DNA of 32,639 nucleotides from Deltaproteobacteria bacterium RIFOXYA12_FULL_58_15 (GTDB taxonomy: Bacteria > Myxococcota > XYA12-FULL-58-9), in NCBI GenBank assembly GCA_001798605.1, contig MGST01000267.1, positions 1 through 32,639 on the forward strand, read 5' to 3'. Position numbers and translations under genes: made by a program. The notes below the pieces were generated by a model. That model saw only the letters and a list, made by a program, of their open reading frames with translations, had not been told where the DNA came from and made no database searches. Position 1 is the first letter of the stretch. The number at the start of each line of letters is the position of its first letter. Of this stretch, positions 31,801 to 32,639 are shown piece by piece.

Positions 31801-31896
31801 CAGTCACACGGTCACGCAGTCACACAGCCACACAGTCACACAGTCACACAGTCACACAGTCACACAGTCACACAGTCACACAGTCACACAGTCACG
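31801..31896. repeat. octamer tandem repeat, CAGTCACA x12
   Basis: There are twelve head-to-tail 8-base units, with substitutions in units 2, 4 and 12. They lie in the divergent region between the module B sigma gene and the lipoprotein at 31968. No spacers or flanking cas genes are present. Confidence 0.95.
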
Positions 31897-31912
31897 CGGA
31901 GAGTTGACGGGG

Positions 31913-31940
31913 ACGGTTGCAACCGTGTAAACCACGGTTG
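31913..31940. promoter_or_regulatory. overlapping inverted repeats, possible operator
   Basis: ACGGTTGCAACCGT (31913-31926) is a perfect 14-base palindrome. CAACCGTG (31920-31927) and CACGGTTG (31933-31940) form a second perfect repeat with a TAAAC loop. The three half-sites lie 28-55 bases before ATG 31968 and may bind a regulator, or the second pair may form a hairpin in the leader. Confidence 0.4.
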
Positions 31941-31967
31941 GCATTTCACAAGGCATAGGTGACCAAT

Positions 31968-32639
31968 ATGAGTTTCCACGGCAAAATACCCCTCTTCGTT
32001 ATCGCCCTTTCCCTCTCGTTGGCGTCAGCATGCGCCGAGGAGAATACCAACCCCGGCGGCAACACGCCGTTGCCAACCGCCTGCACAGCCGCACAGCAAG
32101 GCAACCTGCGGTGCAATGGCCTCGATGTTCAAGAATGCAACGGCGCGGCATGGGCCACCACCACCACCTGCACCGGCCAACGCTGCGTCACCACCTCGAG
32201 CACCACCGCCGAGTGCCAAGATGAAGTCATCCCAACCTGCACCAGCACCCAAAATGGTCATCAACGCTGCAATGGCCTCGATGTCGAGGATTGCGACGGC
32301 ACCGACTGGGCAACCAGCGACACCTGCACCGGCAACGAAGTCTGCGTCCTCACCGGGCTCAGCGCAGAGTGCGTCGACAACACCGGCACCGACGCAACAG
32401 AGTTCAACGGCTTCTGGCTCTACCAATCCATGACCAACGGCAACACCACCTACACGCGCGGCGACACCAGCCACGGCCTCATCGGCGACGTCACCTTTGC
32501 CTCGACCAGCACCACAACCGCTGCCATGGACTATCGCTTCGCCATCACCGAAGATGAATTCATCACGGGTGCACCCTTGTGGGGCGAGCAGACCGTCGCT
32601 CTCGACGGCACCAAGTGGGTCGTAACCGAAGACAACAAT
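31968..32639 (+). CDS. Cys-repeat secreted lipoprotein, 3' end missing
   Basis: ATG 31968 has AGGTGA five bases upstream. The frame stays open to the window edge (224 codons), so the gene continues. The leader ends at C22 in L-A-S-A-C, a probable lipobox. Two repeats of about 48 residues follow, each with R-C-N-G-L-D-V-x-x-C-x-G-x-x-W-A-T and C-T-G-x-x-C-V. A Thr/Ser-rich beta region with no recognised domain comes next. Cys repeats of this kind are common in secreted proteins of Myxococcota. It is transcribed away from the module B sigma factor and may be under its control, but nothing in the sequence proves that. Confidence 0.75.
   Translation, partial: MSFHGKIPLFVIALSLSLASACAEENTNPGGNTPLPTACTAAQQGNLRCNGLDVQECNGAAWATTTTCTGQRCVTTSSTTAECQDEVIPTCTSTQNGHQRCNGLDVEDCDGTDWATSDTCTGNEVCVLTGLSAECVDNTGTDATEFNGFWLYQSMTNGNTTYTRGDTSHGLIGDVTFASTSTTTAAMDYRFAITEDEFITGAPLWGEQTVALDGTKWVVTEDNN

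Larger units (their letters stand above)
31659..31967. other. divergent control region between module B and the edge lipoprotein
   Basis: This stretch of about 310 bases holds the octamer array, the paired palindromes and two further small inverted repeats sharing a C-C-A-A-C-G-G core: TAACC-AAC-GGTTA at 31691-31703 and GTCC-AAC-GGAC at 31759-31769. A direct repeat GTGTAGTTT lies at about 31773 and 31783. No -35/-10 pair is clear for the sigma gene. Confidence 0.45.

Noticed and set aside
31801-31896. Possible CRISPR array
   Set aside because: The period is 8 bases with no spacers, and no cas genes are near. It is a simple tandem repeat.

Overview
The window most likely comes from a member of the Myxococcota or a close deltaproteobacterial relative. 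The GH25 protein ends in a MYXO-CTERM-type tag, secreted lipoproteins built from EGF-like, PKD, FN3 and beta-propeller units are abundant, and there are two ECF sigma/anti-sigma pairs and an NtrC-type two-component system. Apart from pnp-rpsO, nearly everything looks like accessory or lineage-specific genome. The species cannot be fixed from the sequence alone.

Layout. 1-617: the end of a PIN-domain (VapC-like) gene and a small overlapping partner. 754-6150 (+), module A: ECF sigma factor, zinc-finger anti-sigma factor with one membrane span, an exported caspase-like protease with an EF-hand and a barrel-like C-terminus, then two secreted EGF/PKD proteins. 6171-6902: a possible hairpin, a 5' remnant of an IS982-type transposase, and otherwise empty DNA. 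6903-9583 (-): a membrane protein and a GH25 lysozyme with both a lipobox and a MYXO-CTERM tag. 9763-13220 (-): a PLP enzyme, a DUF1611/DgcN protein and a DgcA-like epimerase, probably an N-acetyl-D-glutamate or D-amino-acid pathway. 13429-17338: a periplasmic protein of four Cys-rich repeats, divergent from a histidine kinase/NtrC-type regulator pair, with a candidate sigma-54 promoter and upstream palindrome between them. This matches the zraP-zraSR layout. 17485-20946: a PHP phosphoesterase (+), then a CD225/DUF2752 pair and an M20 peptidase (-). 21111-22972: a broken XRE antitoxin remnant, mazEF with a palindromic operator over its promoter, a lone XRE regulator and a small lipoprotein. 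23162-25657 (-): pnp and rpsO. 25789-31658 (-), module B: a second ECF sigma, anti-sigma, caspase/EF-hand/barrel set followed by a secreted FN3/seven-blade propeller lipoprotein. 31968-end (+): a Cys-repeat lipoprotein cut by the window edge.

The main observation is that modules A and B share gene order, overlapping start/stop junctions and domain logic, although their proteins have diverged strongly. In each, a protease predicted to be exported is translationally coupled to a membrane anti-sigma factor, and a surface lipoprotein with Ig-like and propeller domains lies downstream. A reasonable hypothesis is an envelope signalling or effector system in which a Ca2+-responsive caspase-like protease either cleaves the anti-sigma factor or is the output of the sigma factor. 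The second lead is the ZraSR-like unit, whose target appears to be an unfamiliar metallothionein-like repeat protein.
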